In this document: piece after piece, positions 1 through 7,714 of the stretch
Position numbering within the stretch: the first letter of the stretch is position 1
Layout: each line of letters starts with the position of its first letter
IMG/VR virus record: IMGVR_UViG_3300027985_000465
Span: 1-36,499 of that record
Source: a virus
DNA: 36,499 nt
Reading direction: 5' to 3' (one strand)
Notes under the pieces: generated by a model
What the model was told of the DNA's origin: nothing
The model's database searches: none
Seen by the model: only the letters and a program-made list of their open reading frames with translations
Program-made: the position numbers and the translations under genes

Positions 1-144
1 GACGTAGATTTAGTTTTAAATGAGTGCTTACGCATATTAAAAAAATGCAATATGTTTATATTTTGTAGTAATAAACAAGTTTCTAAAATTATGAAGTGGG
101 GAGAAGAAAAAGGGTTTTATACTACTTGCTTAGTATGGCATAAA
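1..144 (+). repeat. Terminal direct repeat, left copy
   Basis: Identical over 144 bases with 36356-36499. It lies within the methyltransferase gene, so it reflects a circular or circularly permuted genome closed in assembly rather than a biological terminal repeat. Confidence 0.97.
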
Positions 145-504
145 AATAACTCAGCACCTTTTGCAAATGGAGTATGGCGTGGAGATATTGAATTTTGCAT
201 ACATATTAGAGAAAAAGGAGCGTACTTTGAAGGTTCAGCTAATGAAAAACAAAAAGTTACAACATTGCCTGCTAACCCATCAGAGTTCGGGCATCCTACT
301 GAGAAGCCAATTAGATTAGTCGATAAGTATTTAAGAATTGGAGCTACACAAGGACATAAAGTTTTCGACCCATTCATTGGAAGCGGTACAACTGCTGTAG
401 CTTGTAAATCACTTGGTATTGAATTTGTAGGTTGCGAACTCGAATCCGATTATGTAGCGATAGCCAATAAACGCTTAGAAGCTGTGCAAGGGAGTTTATT
501 TTAA
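1..504 (+). CDS. Beta-class DNA methyltransferase, C-terminal part (continues from 36161-36355)
   Basis: This is the 3' part of a gene cut by the contig ends; joined with 36161-36355 it encodes 232 residues. It probably transfers a methyl group from S-adenosylmethionine to adenine N6 (or cytosine N4) in DNA. Seen here: GHPTEKP, and the SAM-binding motif DPFIGSGTT at about residue 188 of the joined protein. The catalytic DPPY lies upstream at residues 31-34, so the order IV-then-I is that of the beta class. It sits between portal and MuF genes, an unusual place, and has its own promoter and structured leader. No cognate restriction enzyme was seen, so an orphan, protective or regulatory methylase is inferred. 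Confidence 0.93.
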   Translation, partial: DVDLVLNECLRILKKCNMFIFCSNKQVSKIMKWGEEKGFYTTCLVWHKNNSAPFANGVWRGDIEFCIHIREKGAYFEGSANEKQKVTTLPANPSEFGHPTEKPIRLVDKYLRIGATQGHKVFDPFIGSGTTAVACKSLGIEFVGCELESDYVAIANKRLEAVQGSLF

Positions 505-534
505 CTAGCTATAATTATAAAATAAAGGGTATGT

Positions 535-1566
535 ATGAATCTATCGACTGAGCTTCGAGACATAGCAACGACAAGAGCTATACTACTTCAACAGCTTGGT
601 AGTTCAATATCAAATGATGTTAAAAATGCTTACTTATTAATATTAGATGATATTAAATCTAAGATACTAAAGCATGAAGAATTAGACGTAGCACGAACTA
701 AGCAGATCATCAAAGAGATACGTGCGATAGTATTCCCACAATTAGACCTAGAGCCTCAGCTACAAGAGTTTGCATTACACGAACGTGATTGGTTAATCAA
801 TTCAAGTAATATGGCGGCAGGTGCGGAAATATTCAGAGCTATACCACCTGAAAGCGTAATCATAGCAATAGGTAAGAACCCAGTTATTGAAGGTGCGTTG
901 CTTAAAAATTGGATTAGTGGGCTTAACGATAAAATCAAATTTGACTTTGAGCGATCAATCAATCTTTCAATGCTTCAAGGTGAAAGTACGCAAGAAGCTA
1001 CAAAGCGATTAACTAAAGTAATGGGCATATCTGTTAATCAAGCAGAGACATTAGTTAGAACCGCTATAGCCTCAGTTAGTAATAGAGTACGTGAAGAAGT
1101 TTACAAAGACAATGAAGATATTATCAAAGGTCGTAGGCACGTTTCAACTATTGACGGCAGAACATCAGATATTTGTATAGTCAGAGATGGTGCGGAATGG
1201 GATAACAAAGGTAAAGGACTAAATCAAAAAGGTAAGTCAAATACTTTCAGACAACCACCATTACATCCAAGATGCAGATCATATTTAGAACCTATCCTTA
1301 AATCATGGAGCGAGATAGACCCATCACTTGATTGGATAGATGAGATACCACAAACAACGCGCGCCAGTATGTCTGGGCAAATAGATTCAAAAATAACATT
1401 TGAGCAATGGCTAAAAAGTAAAGACGCTAAATTCGTAGAAGAGCTATTAGGTCGCGGAAGAGCTGAACTATATCTTAGTGGAAGAATATCGGTAGGAGAC
1501 CTTGTTACCAAGGGAGGAAGAACAAGAAATATAAAGGAATTACGCGAAATTTCAAATAAAAAGTAG
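535..1566 (+). CDS. Phage minor head protein, MuF/SPP1 gp7 family
   Basis: A 343-residue protein with the MuF-like C-terminal signature: a helical segment followed by RHVSTIDGRTSDICIVRDG and the cysteine/histidine-containing PPLHPRCRSYLEP around residues 200-260. In this family the protein associates with the portal, enters the procapsid and may assist early DNA steps. The position fits, because portal is the next structural gene upstream across the methyltransferase. The start chosen is ATG 535; an out-of-frame ATG lies at 531, and AAGGG upstream serves as ribosome binding site. The C-terminal 80 residues after the motif are not recognised. Confidence 0.85.
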   Translation: MNLSTELRDIATTRAILLQQLGSSISNDVKNAYLLILDDIKSKILKHEELDVARTKQIIKEIRAIVFPQLDLEPQLQEFALHERDWLINSSNMAAGAEIFRAIPPESVIIAIGKNPVIEGALLKNWISGLNDKIKFDFERSINLSMLQGESTQEATKRLTKVMGISVNQAETLVRTAIASVSNRVREEVYKDNEDIIKGRRHVSTIDGRTSDICIVRDGAEWDNKGKGLNQKGKSNTFRQPPLHPRCRSYLEPILKSWSEIDPSLDWIDEIPQTTRASMSGQIDSKITFEQWLKSKDAKFVEELLGRGRAELYLSGRISVGDLVTKGGRTRNIKELREISNKK

Positions 1567-1572
1567 TATAAT
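1567..1572 (+). promoter_or_regulatory. Candidate promoter -10 of the HNH1 leader
   Basis: A TATAAT begins directly after the stop codon of the minor head gene and about 90 nt before the HNH start. No convincing -35 is seen. It would start transcription around 1579-1581, just before the structured leader. Confidence 0.5.
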
Positions 1573-1583
1573 AATGATGTAGA

Positions 1584-1654
1584 AAGATTATGCGAGGGGT
1601 TGCCTACAGCCTCCTCAGCATCAACCCTTCACATAATTTTATAAGTCTGAGGAG
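1584..1654 (+). promoter_or_regulatory. Pseudoknot-forming leader that can mask the HNH1 ribosome binding site
   Basis: An outer stem pairs 1584-1592 with 1632-1640 (9 bp, one G-U) and an inner stem pairs 1596-1602 with 1622-1628 (7 bp, one G-U). The loop carries CTCCTCAG (1611-1618), perfectly complementary to CTGAGGAG (1647-1654), which contains the Shine-Dalgarno of the ATG at 1661. Together these form an H-type pseudoknot that would hide the ribosome binding site. A competing hairpin, AGTCT-GAGG-AGACT (1644-1657), would present GAGG in its loop instead. Function is inferred. The methyltransferase leader at 36082-36154 has the same plan. Confidence 0.65.
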
Positions 1655-1660
1655 ACTGCT

Positions 1661-2341
1661 ATGCCAAAAACAATAACATCACAATCAATTCCAGTGTTAA
1701 TAGAAGATTTAGGTACAATTAAAGATTTAAAAGGAAATAAAAAAAGAAGATATGGTATTTATAAATGCTATTGTGGAAATGAATTTAAAGCGTCTACAGA
1801 TAACATTAAAAAAGGTCATACAAACTCGTGCGGTTGCTTAAGAGGCAAAGATATGATTATTAACAGTTTTATACATGGTATGTGTAATCATAAAATATAT
1901 AAAACTTGGGAAGATATGAAGCAAAGGGTAAATAATAAAAACAACCCATCTTATAAAAACTATGGCGGTAGAGGAATAACTATATGTGAAAGATGGTTGC
2001 ATAGCTTTGAAAACTTCCGTGATGATATGCTTCCAACTTGGGAAGAAGGCTTAACACTTGATAGAATAAATAATGACGGTAACTATGAACCTTCTAATTG
2101 CAGATGGGCTAGTAGAACTATACAAACAAGAAATACAAGGGTTCTACGCTCCACAAATACAAGCGGGTATAAAGGAGTAAGCTTCCATAATAGGCAGAAA
2201 AAATGGAATGCAACAATACACCATAATGGTAAAAATAATCATTTAGGGTCTTTTGATACAGCAAAAGAAGCGGCTATTGCTTATGATGCTTATATTATTG
2301 AAAACGACTTAGAACATACTTTGAATTGCTGTAAAAGCTAA
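1661..2341 (+). CDS. HNH homing endonuclease with AP2 DNA-binding domain (HNH1)
   Basis: A 226-residue free-standing endonuclease. The N-terminal third has paired cysteines (KCYCGNEF and SCGCL) that suggest a zinc-binding element. The middle has the phage HNH signature GLTLDRINNDGNYEPSNCRW followed by Q-T-R-N. Residues about 170-220 form an AP2-type DNA-binding domain (SGYKGVSFHNRQKKW, GSFDTAKEAAIAYD). Such enzymes nick or cut DNA to spread their own gene. It separates the minor head gene from the scaffold gene and has its own promoter and leader, consistent with a mobile insertion. A paralogue with the same domains lies on the minus strand at 11597-12214. Confidence 0.9.
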   Translation: MPKTITSQSIPVLIEDLGTIKDLKGNKKRRYGIYKCYCGNEFKASTDNIKKGHTNSCGCLRGKDMIINSFIHGMCNHKIYKTWEDMKQRVNNKNNPSYKNYGGRGITICERWLHSFENFRDDMLPTWEEGLTLDRINNDGNYEPSNCRWASRTIQTRNTRVLRSTNTSGYKGVSFHNRQKKWNATIHHNGKNNHLGSFDTAKEAAIAYDAYIIENDLEHTLNCCKS

Positions 2342-2356
2342 CACTTTTTTATATTG

Positions 2357-2387
2357 TATAATATCAATACGTGACACTCTGTGAGTG
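2357..2387 (+). promoter_or_regulatory. Promoter and short hairpin upstream of the scaffold gene
   Basis: TATAAT at 2357-2362 is followed by a CACTC-TGT-GAGTG hairpin (2375-2387). The TCCT at 2399-2402 can pair with AGGA at 2408-2411, the ribosome binding site of the scaffold gene. This probably restarts transcription of head genes downstream of the HNH1 insertion. The same 12-mer TGTATAATATCA occurs at 12234-12245. Confidence 0.45.
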
Positions 2388-2419
2388 CAACGAATTAATC
2401 CTTTGTGAGGAACATAGCT

Positions 2420-3034
2420 ATGACACCAGAAGAATTGCAAGTGTTAGTAGAGGAACTGAAAGCAGAAAAAGAATCGATGGCTAAGAAGAATCAAGAACTT
2501 TTAGCCGAAGTGAAAAAAGAGCGATCAAAGAATAAAGAGATTGATGCAGACGTGTACCATAGAACTCTCGATGAACTCGAAAGCGTAAAAGCTGAAAAAG
2601 CTAAACTCGAAAGCGAAGTTAAACTGAAAGCGAAAGACTTTGAAAAACTATCTGCTTCATTAAATGAAAAAGATGGTGCATTACAAGGCTTACTTATCGA
2701 TCAAGGTTTAACCCAAGCATTAACCGAAGCGGGAGTGCCAGCGCATCTATTGAAGTTTGTTAAAGCAGACCTAAAAAGTCAAGCCAAACTTCAAAGTGAT
2801 AACGGACAATATACCGCATTAATCGGGGACAAGCCATTGAATGACTTTATCGCAGAGTGGAAAAATGCAGATGGTAAAAATGTTATCATTGCTCCTACCA
2901 ATACAGGCGGTGGAAGTCAAGGAGGAAATGGAAGTGGCGGTAACGGTAAAACCGCTTCACGCTCTCAATTTGAGGGATATTCCCCAGCAGAACAAATGAG
3001 CTTTGTAAAAGCTGGTGGAACAATTACAGAATAA
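2420..3034 (+). CDS. Capsid scaffolding-like protein
   Basis: A 204-residue, highly charged protein. Residues 1-85 are heptad-rich coiled coil (many E, K and L), followed by a small folded part ending around residue 150 and a glycine-rich linker (GGGSQGGNGSGGNG). A basic or aromatic C-terminal tail follows (SRSQFEGYSPAEQMSF). This layout and its position immediately before the coat gene match phage scaffold or minor structural proteins (DUF4355/gp20-like). ATG 2420 was chosen over GTG 2405 because AGGA lies 8 nt upstream of it. Assignment rests on architecture and context rather than a catalytic motif. Confidence 0.72.
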   Translation: MTPEELQVLVEELKAEKESMAKKNQELLAEVKKERSKNKEIDADVYHRTLDELESVKAEKAKLESEVKLKAKDFEKLSASLNEKDGALQGLLIDQGLTQALTEAGVPAHLLKFVKADLKSQAKLQSDNGQYTALIGDKPLNDFIAEWKNADGKNVIIAPTNTGGGSQGGNGSGGNGKTASRSQFEGYSPAEQMSFVKAGGTITE

Positions 3035-3044
3035 GGATGCTTAA

Positions 3045-4196
3045 ATGGCAAATACTCTTACAAATCTGATTCCAACACTTTATCAATCACTTGATAAAAT
3101 CTCACGGGAGCAAGTCGGGCTTATCCCATCGGTAAACCTAAACGCTTCTGCGGCTAATGCAGCATTGAATGAATCAATCAATGTTCCGATTACAGTTGCC
3201 GAGACTGCATACGATATTACTGCTGGTCTTTATGCCCCTGACAATGGAGATACAACACCGGGCAATGTATCAATTGCGATCACGAAGTCAAAAATGGTTC
3301 CTGTCCGTTTTAATGGTGAGGAAATGCGTGGTCTTAACAATGGCTTGGGAGCTTCCCAACTTGTAACAGATCGTTTCACTCAGGCAATGCGTACGTTGAC
3401 TAACTTGGTTGAAGCTGACCTAGCAGCACAGCATATTTACGCTTCACGTGCTTATGGTACTGCTGGTACAACTCCATTTGCATCAACTATTGGAGATTCT
3501 GCACAAGTTCGTAAAATCCTTGAAGATAATGGGCAATGGTTTGAAGGCTCAATGGGTCTTGTTCTTAACTCAGCAGGTGCTGCAAATCTTCGTACACTTG
3601 GGCAACTTACTAAAGTTAATGAAGCGGGTGGAATGGAAGGGCTACGTCGTGGCGCATTGATGGACTTAAATGGTTTTATGATTGGTCAATCAGGACAAAT
3701 CGTAACATCAACCGCTGGCACTGGTGCGTCTGCAACTACTAATACCGCTGGTTATGCAGTTGGGTCTACAACCATTACTTTAGCTTCTGCTGGCACAGGA
3801 ACTATTGTTGCAGGTGATGCAATCACTTTCGCTGGGGACGGTAATATTTATATTGTTCTTACTGGTGATACTGACGTTTCTAATGGCGGTTCAATCGTAT
3901 TAACTACAGGGCTTAGACAAGCGATCCCAGCTAGTGCAACAGCAATTACAGTTGTAGCTGCATCAGCTCGTAATATGGCATTTGAGAAAAATGCTATCCA
4001 ATTGGTTACACGTGCCCCAGCTATGCCTGACGGTGGAGACGGTGCTGATGATGTTATGAATATCACTGACCCACTGAGCGGAATTACATACCAAGTTGCT
4101 GTGTATAAACAATACCGTCAAGTTAAATATGAGATCGGACTTGCATGGGGTGTAAAAACTATCAAGCCTGAGGGTCTTGCACTTCTCCTAGGGTAA
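3045..4196 (+). CDS. Major capsid protein, P22 coat protein family
   Basis: A 383-residue coat protein. The N-terminal MANTLTNLIPTLYQSLDKISRE and the SINVPITVAETAYDIT segment resemble coat proteins of the P22 gp5-like family (PF11651), which have the HK97 fold. Residues about 225-315 form a beta- and glycine-rich stretch (YAVGSTTITLASAGTGTIVAGD), likely an insertion domain exposed or bridging between subunits. It follows the scaffold gene by 10 nt with the ribosome binding site AAGGA. Codon choice looks less A+T extreme than in neighbouring genes, as expected for a very highly expressed protein. Confidence 0.88.
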   Translation: MANTLTNLIPTLYQSLDKISREQVGLIPSVNLNASAANAALNESINVPITVAETAYDITAGLYAPDNGDTTPGNVSIAITKSKMVPVRFNGEEMRGLNNGLGASQLVTDRFTQAMRTLTNLVEADLAAQHIYASRAYGTAGTTPFASTIGDSAQVRKILEDNGQWFEGSMGLVLNSAGAANLRTLGQLTKVNEAGGMEGLRRGALMDLNGFMIGQSGQIVTSTAGTGASATTNTAGYAVGSTTITLASAGTGTIVAGDAITFAGDGNIYIVLTGDTDVSNGGSIVLTTGLRQAIPASATAITVVAASARNMAFEKNAIQLVTRAPAMPDGGDGADDVMNITDPLSGITYQVAVYKQYRQVKYEIGLAWGVKTIKPEGLALLLG

Positions 4197-4201
4197 AACC
4201 T

Positions 4202-4348
4202 ATGGAGACGGTAACAGTAATTGATGCAAAGCACCCTAACGGTGAATACATCATTAATAAATCAGACTTTGATGCTTCTAAACATACCTTAAAAGGTGTA
4301 GATAAGACAACTAAAAAGCCTAAAGAGGCTAAAACAGAGGGGGAATAA
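4202..4348 (+). CDS. Small hypothetical protein in the head operon
   Basis: A 48-residue ORF starting 5 nt after the coat stop codon. It begins METVTVIDAKHPNGEYIINK and ends in a lysine- and glutamate-rich tail (TTKKPKEAKTEGE). The first 35 residues could make a small beta domain; the tail looks disordered. Size and position after the coat gene are compatible with a small structural or decoration-type protein, but I do not recognise a family. Confidence 0.6.
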   Translation: METVTVIDAKHPNGEYIINKSDFDASKHTLKGVDKTTKKPKEAKTEGE

Positions 4349-4385
4349 TCCCCTTCGCTTTTGAACTCTTTAAAAGGATATTGAA

Positions 4386-4517
4386 ATGCCTAAAAAATTA
4401 GATCGTTGTGTATCAGCAGTTAAGAAGCAAGGCAAAAGTGATAGCGCATCATACGCTATTTGCAATGCTTCATTAGGTAAAAGCAAGTCTAAAACTAAAT
4501 TGAAAAAGAGTAAATAA
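4386..4517 (+). CDS. Small basic protein with YAIC motif
   Basis: A 43-residue lysine-rich protein starting at an ATG with AAAGGA upstream and ending in TAATG, so its stop overlaps the next start by one base. The core LDRCVSAVKKQGKSDSASYA followed by ICNASL resembles short virion-associated proteins seen in many phages with the pattern LDRCV-(x)n-AYAIC. The two cysteines could be structural. Role unknown; the basic tail suggests nucleic-acid or capsid-interior contact, as inference only. Confidence 0.65.
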   Translation: MPKKLDRCVSAVKKQGKSDSASYAICNASLGKSKSKTKLKKSK

Positions 4518-5023
4518 TGGCAAATATTATAGTAGGGACTAATTCATACGTTACAGAGGAAGAGTTAGCAGCTTATGCAAGTGATAGAGGCATTACTATC
4601 TCTGCTGTAGACAGTACAGTATTACTTATTAAAGCTATGGATTACTTAGAGAGTAGACAATTTATAGGAGTTAAGACGGTATATAATCAGCCTTTGCAAT
4701 TCCCAAGGGTGCTATGCGATACATATGGACAATTTGGTATTCCTTACTATTTCAATCAATATCCTCAAAACTATAATAGTCCTTGTCCTTATGACAGCTC
4801 AACAGTACCTAATGAGATTAAAAAAGCTCAGATGATAGCAGCACTATTAATCGATTCAGGATATGACCTTCAATCTACTATTAAACAAGCAGTTAAAAGA
4901 CGTAAGGTTGGGCCACTAGAAACAGAATATGCAGATTATACTAATTCGGCAGAGCAACATCGTGCATTAGATGATATTTTATCTCCATTCATCAAAAGTG
5001 GTATCAAGGTAGTAAGATCATGA
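4517..5023 (+). CDS. Head-tail adaptor (DnaT-like phage protein family)
   Basis: A 168-residue protein. The start (IIVGTNSYVTEEELAAYASD), helix IKAMDYLESR, and the pattern QPLQFPR...VPNEIKKAQMIAALLIDSG are typical of the phage family annotated as putative DnaT-like ssDNA-binding protein. That family occupies the head-tail adaptor position (HK97 gp6-like) in siphovirus genomes. The name reflects remote similarity only; the location after the coat gene and before completion proteins supports the connector role. Confidence 0.75.
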   Translation: MANIIVGTNSYVTEEELAAYASDRGITISAVDSTVLLIKAMDYLESRQFIGVKTVYNQPLQFPRVLCDTYGQFGIPYYFNQYPQNYNSPCPYDSSTVPNEIKKAQMIAALLIDSGYDLQSTIKQAVKRRKVGPLETEYADYTNSAEQHRALDDILSPFIKSGIKVVRS

Positions 5024-5388
5024 ACTCAGAATCAAAAGAATTTTATGATTCAGCTTATGATAGCTTAAAAGATGGAGAGAGCGCAACATATATTCAAGAA
5101 ACAAGTGGCAGTTATATAAATGATGAATGGGTAACTGGCACAAGTTCATCTACTTCTATTACCTGCTATCAAGACTCACCATCTACTAAAGACATTGAGA
5201 AAGGGTTAGCTTCTATTACTGACATTAAAGTTTTAGTAGCTGCTAAATCAATGCCATTGGTTACCCCAATGATAGGTGATAAAATTATACTAACTGACTA
5301 TACGGTTACAGTAAAACAACTAGACACCGTTAAAAGCCTAGAAGGTATTACGGTACTACACCAGCTTTTCTGCTCAAAGATGGCTTAG
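5020..5388 (+). CDS. Head closure / head-tail connector-like protein
   Basis: A 122-residue protein whose start overlaps the previous stop by 4 nt (ATGA). It has a beta-rich pattern (SATYIQETSGSYIN, GDKIILTDYTVTVKQ) like small SPP1 gp16 or HK97 gp7-type stoppers. Assigned by gene order: adaptor, closure, gp10-like, tail terminator, tail tube. No diagnostic motif is visible. Confidence 0.55.
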   Translation: MNSESKEFYDSAYDSLKDGESATYIQETSGSYINDEWVTGTSSSTSITCYQDSPSTKDIEKGLASITDIKVLVAAKSMPLVTPMIGDKIILTDYTVTVKQLDTVKSLEGITVLHQLFCSKMA

Positions 5389-5835
5389 ATGGGTAGATTC
5401 TCACTTGATATGAAAGTATTTGCAAAAAAAGCAGGTGCAAACGCTGATACAGTAGTTAGAAAAACAGCAATAGGATTATTTAGTGCTGTAATGCGCGGTA
5501 CTCCAGTTGATACTGCCAACGCACAATTTAACTGGTATGTTGATTTTAATTCATTTTCAAATAAAGTTGATAAAAATATAGCTTTAGGTTCAGCTACTCC
5601 GGCTATAAAACAATCTGAATTTGAATTAGATTTGCTTAGGTATAAAGCAGGTGATACAATTACATTAACTAATAATTCAGATCACATAGAAGTTTTAGAA
5701 TATGGTTTATTTCCATGGGATAATAGTGCTAAAGTAATTAATCATTTCAGTACACAAGCCCCAAAAGGAATGGTGCGCCTTAATATAATGAAGTTCCAAA
5801 CATTCGTTGACAATGCAACAAGGAGTTTAAAATGA
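5389..5835 (+). CDS. HK97 gp10-like tail completion protein
   Basis: A 148-residue protein starting one base after the previous stop. The sequence ADTVVRKTAIGLFSAVMRGT followed by PVDTANAQFNW matches the hallmark of HK97 gp10-like putative tail components, in which an N-terminal helix is followed by TPVDTG-x-A-x-x-W. The later ITLTNNSDHIEVLEYG also fits that family. It would act at the head-tail joint during tail attachment. Confidence 0.78.
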   Translation: MGRFSLDMKVFAKKAGANADTVVRKTAIGLFSAVMRGTPVDTANAQFNWYVDFNSFSNKVDKNIALGSATPAIKQSEFELDLLRYKAGDTITLTNNSDHIEVLEYGLFPWDNSAKVINHFSTQAPKGMVRLNIMKFQTFVDNATRSLK

Positions 5836-6233
5836 GCATACGGTCACTTTTAGAAGCGAAATTAGCAACTATCGCAATACCTATCGGTACAGTATATGAA
5901 AACTTACCAGCAAGTGCATACACTCCAGTTGCAGTGACTCCATACCAAACAGTACAAATTCTATATGGTGAGCCTGATGATTTAACAATCACAAACGACC
6001 TTATAAAAGACCAAGGGATTATGCAAATTAATTTGTATTATCCTATCGATAAAGGCGCAAAGAGCATAGAGGCAAGAGCTAAACTAATCCGATCAACATT
6101 TATAAAAGGATTAAAGCTCACAGATGGAATCGATGAGGTACGGATTAGTTCTACCCCTTCGATTAAAAACATGGGTCAAAGTTCAGACCGTTATATTTTT
6201 ATAGTATCAGTTAATTGGCACTCATATTCATAG
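5832..6233 (+). CDS. Tail terminator-like protein
   Basis: A 133-residue protein that overlaps the previous stop by 4 nt (ATGA). The start SIRSLLEAKLATI, followed by a beta segment (YQTVQILYGEP) and MQINLYYPIDKGAKSIEARA, fits small phage tail terminators (DUF4128-like), which cap the tail tube and join it to the head. It lies directly before the tail tube gene. The call rests on overall pattern and gene order. Confidence 0.65.
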   Translation: MSIRSLLEAKLATIAIPIGTVYENLPASAYTPVAVTPYQTVQILYGEPDDLTITNDLIKDQGIMQINLYYPIDKGAKSIEARAKLIRSTFIKGLKLTDGIDEVRISSTPSIKNMGQSSDRYIFIVSVNWHSYS

Positions 6234-6264
6234 ATGAAAAAGTATACCCCATATATTTGTTATC

Positions 6265-6278
6265 ATATCAATTGATAT
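6265..6278. promoter_or_regulatory. 14-bp perfect palindrome upstream of the tail tube gene
   Basis: ATATCAATTGATAT is a perfect palindrome 17 bases before the tail tube ATG. It overlaps a possible TGaTATTAA promoter element (6273-6281). It could be an operator or simply A+T-rich symmetry. Confidence 0.35.
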
Positions 6279-6295
6279 TAAAATAGGAGCATAAC

Positions 6296-6802
6296 ATGGC
6301 TATTCCATCGGTTGACGGGATTAACACAAAGTTTTATCTAGCTGCATCAGGTACATACGCTGCGGTATCTGATATTGAGACGGCTATCGCAGCGGCTAAA
6401 GAGATCGAAAACATTACAGCTTTCGGTAACGTTGATTTTGGTACATGGGCAGTAAATACGCTTTCAGTTTTTGGCGGTGGGTTTAAAAAATCTATCGGAG
6501 GTCAAACATCAGGCAATACGACTCTAACAGTTGTGTTCGATGCAGCTAATGCAACAGGTCAGGCAGACCTACAATTAGCACATAGTACGGCAGGGGCAAC
6601 AGCAGGTTATCGTGATCTTATCTTGATGCTTGACGATGAACCAACAGCAGGGGCAACACCCCACCCTACATACATCGTGTGTAAAGTTAAATTTGTAGCA
6701 TTGTCAACACCAGTTACAATGGATACGATGGTAACGTTTGATACTACGGTAGAGTTCATGGAGCTTCCAACCATGTATAAAGCTGCGCAGACAACTACAT
6801 GA
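6296..6802 (+). CDS. Major tail tube protein
   Basis: A 168-residue protein with the tail tube fold pattern: MAIPSVDGINTKFYLAASG, an IEN-x-x-x-FGNVDF segment, strand-rich core, and TMDTMVTFDTTVEFMELPTM near the end. Tail tube subunits stack as hexameric rings around the tape measure. GGAG 9 nt before the ATG gives a strong ribosome binding site. A terminator follows immediately, so it is probably made in excess over the downstream chaperones. Confidence 0.83.
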   Translation: MAIPSVDGINTKFYLAASGTYAAVSDIETAIAAAKEIENITAFGNVDFGTWAVNTLSVFGGGFKKSIGGQTSGNTTLTVVFDAANATGQADLQLAHSTAGATAGYRDLILMLDDEPTAGATPHPTYIVCKVKFVALSTPVTMDTMVTFDTTVEFMELPTMYKAAQTTT

Positions 6803-6810
6803 TGACCCCT

Positions 6811-6839
6811 TAACCCTTTCGGGGGTTATCCTCTTTTTT
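6811..6839 (+). terminator. Rho-independent terminator after the tail tube gene
   Basis: TAACCC (6811-6816) pairs with GGGTTA (6823-6828) around a TTTCGG loop, followed by TCCTCTTTTTT. The T-run is offset by five bases, so efficiency may be partial. It lies just 3' of the tail tube stop and before a new promoter. Confidence 0.7.
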
Positions 6840-6849
6840 ATTCTTTCAA

Positions 6850-6858
6850 TGCTATAAT
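6850..6858 (+). promoter_or_regulatory. Extended -10 promoter for tail chaperone genes
   Basis: TGCTATAAT, a consensus extended -10 element, lies 30 nt before the chaperone ATG and directly after a terminator. No clear -35 element is seen. Confidence 0.65.
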
Positions 6859-6887
6859 CTCCACATAAAACTACAATAGGAATCAAG

Positions 6888-7277
6888 ATGAAATTATCAC
6901 AAGTCAATTACGAGACTGATAAGCCAAAAAAAGTAGAGATTACCGACCATAATGGTAAATCGTTTGAACCGAAAGCATTTATTAGCGTTATTTCTATCCA
7001 TTCTGAAACTGGCACAAAAGCTCTACATGAAATGCAAAGAGCTATGATGAAGTTAGCGCAAGAAAATACAGACGTCAATGACATTTCAGAGCAACAAAAA
7101 GCACTAAAAATTGAAGCTATGAGCAAATTGGTTATTGGGTGGGAAGGTATCGAAGATGAAAACGGCAAGCCGATGAAGTTTAACCAAGATAACGCCAAGA
7201 TCGTTTTATCAAATTCTTACATTTCCGATATCGTAGATAAATTTGCATCAAACTTGGGAAACTACCTTACGGCATAG
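6888..7277 (+). CDS. Tail assembly chaperone, short form (gpG-like)
   Basis: A 129-residue protein expressed without frameshifting. It lies between tail tube and tape measure genes, where siphoviruses encode the chaperone that coats the tape measure before tube polymerisation. It contains no recognisable enzyme motif and is charged and helical. The final codons contain the slippery heptamer GGGAAAC (7256-7262), which allows part of the ribosomes to continue into the -1 frame. Confidence 0.82.
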   Translation: MKLSQVNYETDKPKKVEITDHNGKSFEPKAFISVISIHSETGTKALHEMQRAMMKLAQENTDVNDISEQQKALKIEAMSKLVIGWEGIEDENGKPMKFNQDNAKIVLSNSYISDIVDKFASNLGNYLTA

Positions 7278-7696
7278 GGGATAAACTTTCCTCGTATGCC
7301 AAGCAAATTGGATATTACAATACCACTCCAGACAAAGATTATAAGCCTAATAAAGACAAAACTCGCAGTGAATTATTAACCGATTATGACCTACCAAAAA
7401 TAGACGGGGCAGAGTATCTAATACATCATCTTAATATGGCTGGTTGGATACAAAACGGTGGAATGTCACATACTGCTATTTCATGGCAAGAATTACACGC
7501 TTATAATCAGGCTCACTATGGGATTTTATCTCCAGAAGAATTAGACATTATGATGCTTATGTCCCGTGGATACTCTAACGAATTGCACGATAAAAACCCA
7601 CATAAACAAGCACCATACGGATATAGTAAGCCTAAAATTAATAGCTTTGCTCAGGCTATGAAAAGCATTGCTATCGTCAAAGAATTGAAACCATAA
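6888..7696 (+). CDS. Tail assembly chaperone, -1 frameshift fusion (gpGT-like), join 6888-7262 and 7262-7696
   Basis: In the zero frame GGA-AAC is preceded by G, giving G_GGA_AAC at 7256-7262, a canonical X_XXY_YYZ site like the lambda G/GT site. The -1 frame is open from there to 7696 and has no ribosome binding site of its own at its internal ATG (7436). The product would be about 269 residues, with the T-part reading LPYGIGDKLSSYAKQI and ending KSIAIVKELKP. Programmed frameshifting here is a conserved feature of siphovirus tail modules. Confidence 0.85.
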
Positions 7697-7714
7697 AAAC
7701 AGCTCATTATCACT

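Noticed and set aside
3045-4196. Recent horizontal transfer of the coat gene because its base composition differs
   Set aside because: The difference is in codon choice and fits translational selection on a very abundant protein; flanking genes and operon structure are continuous.
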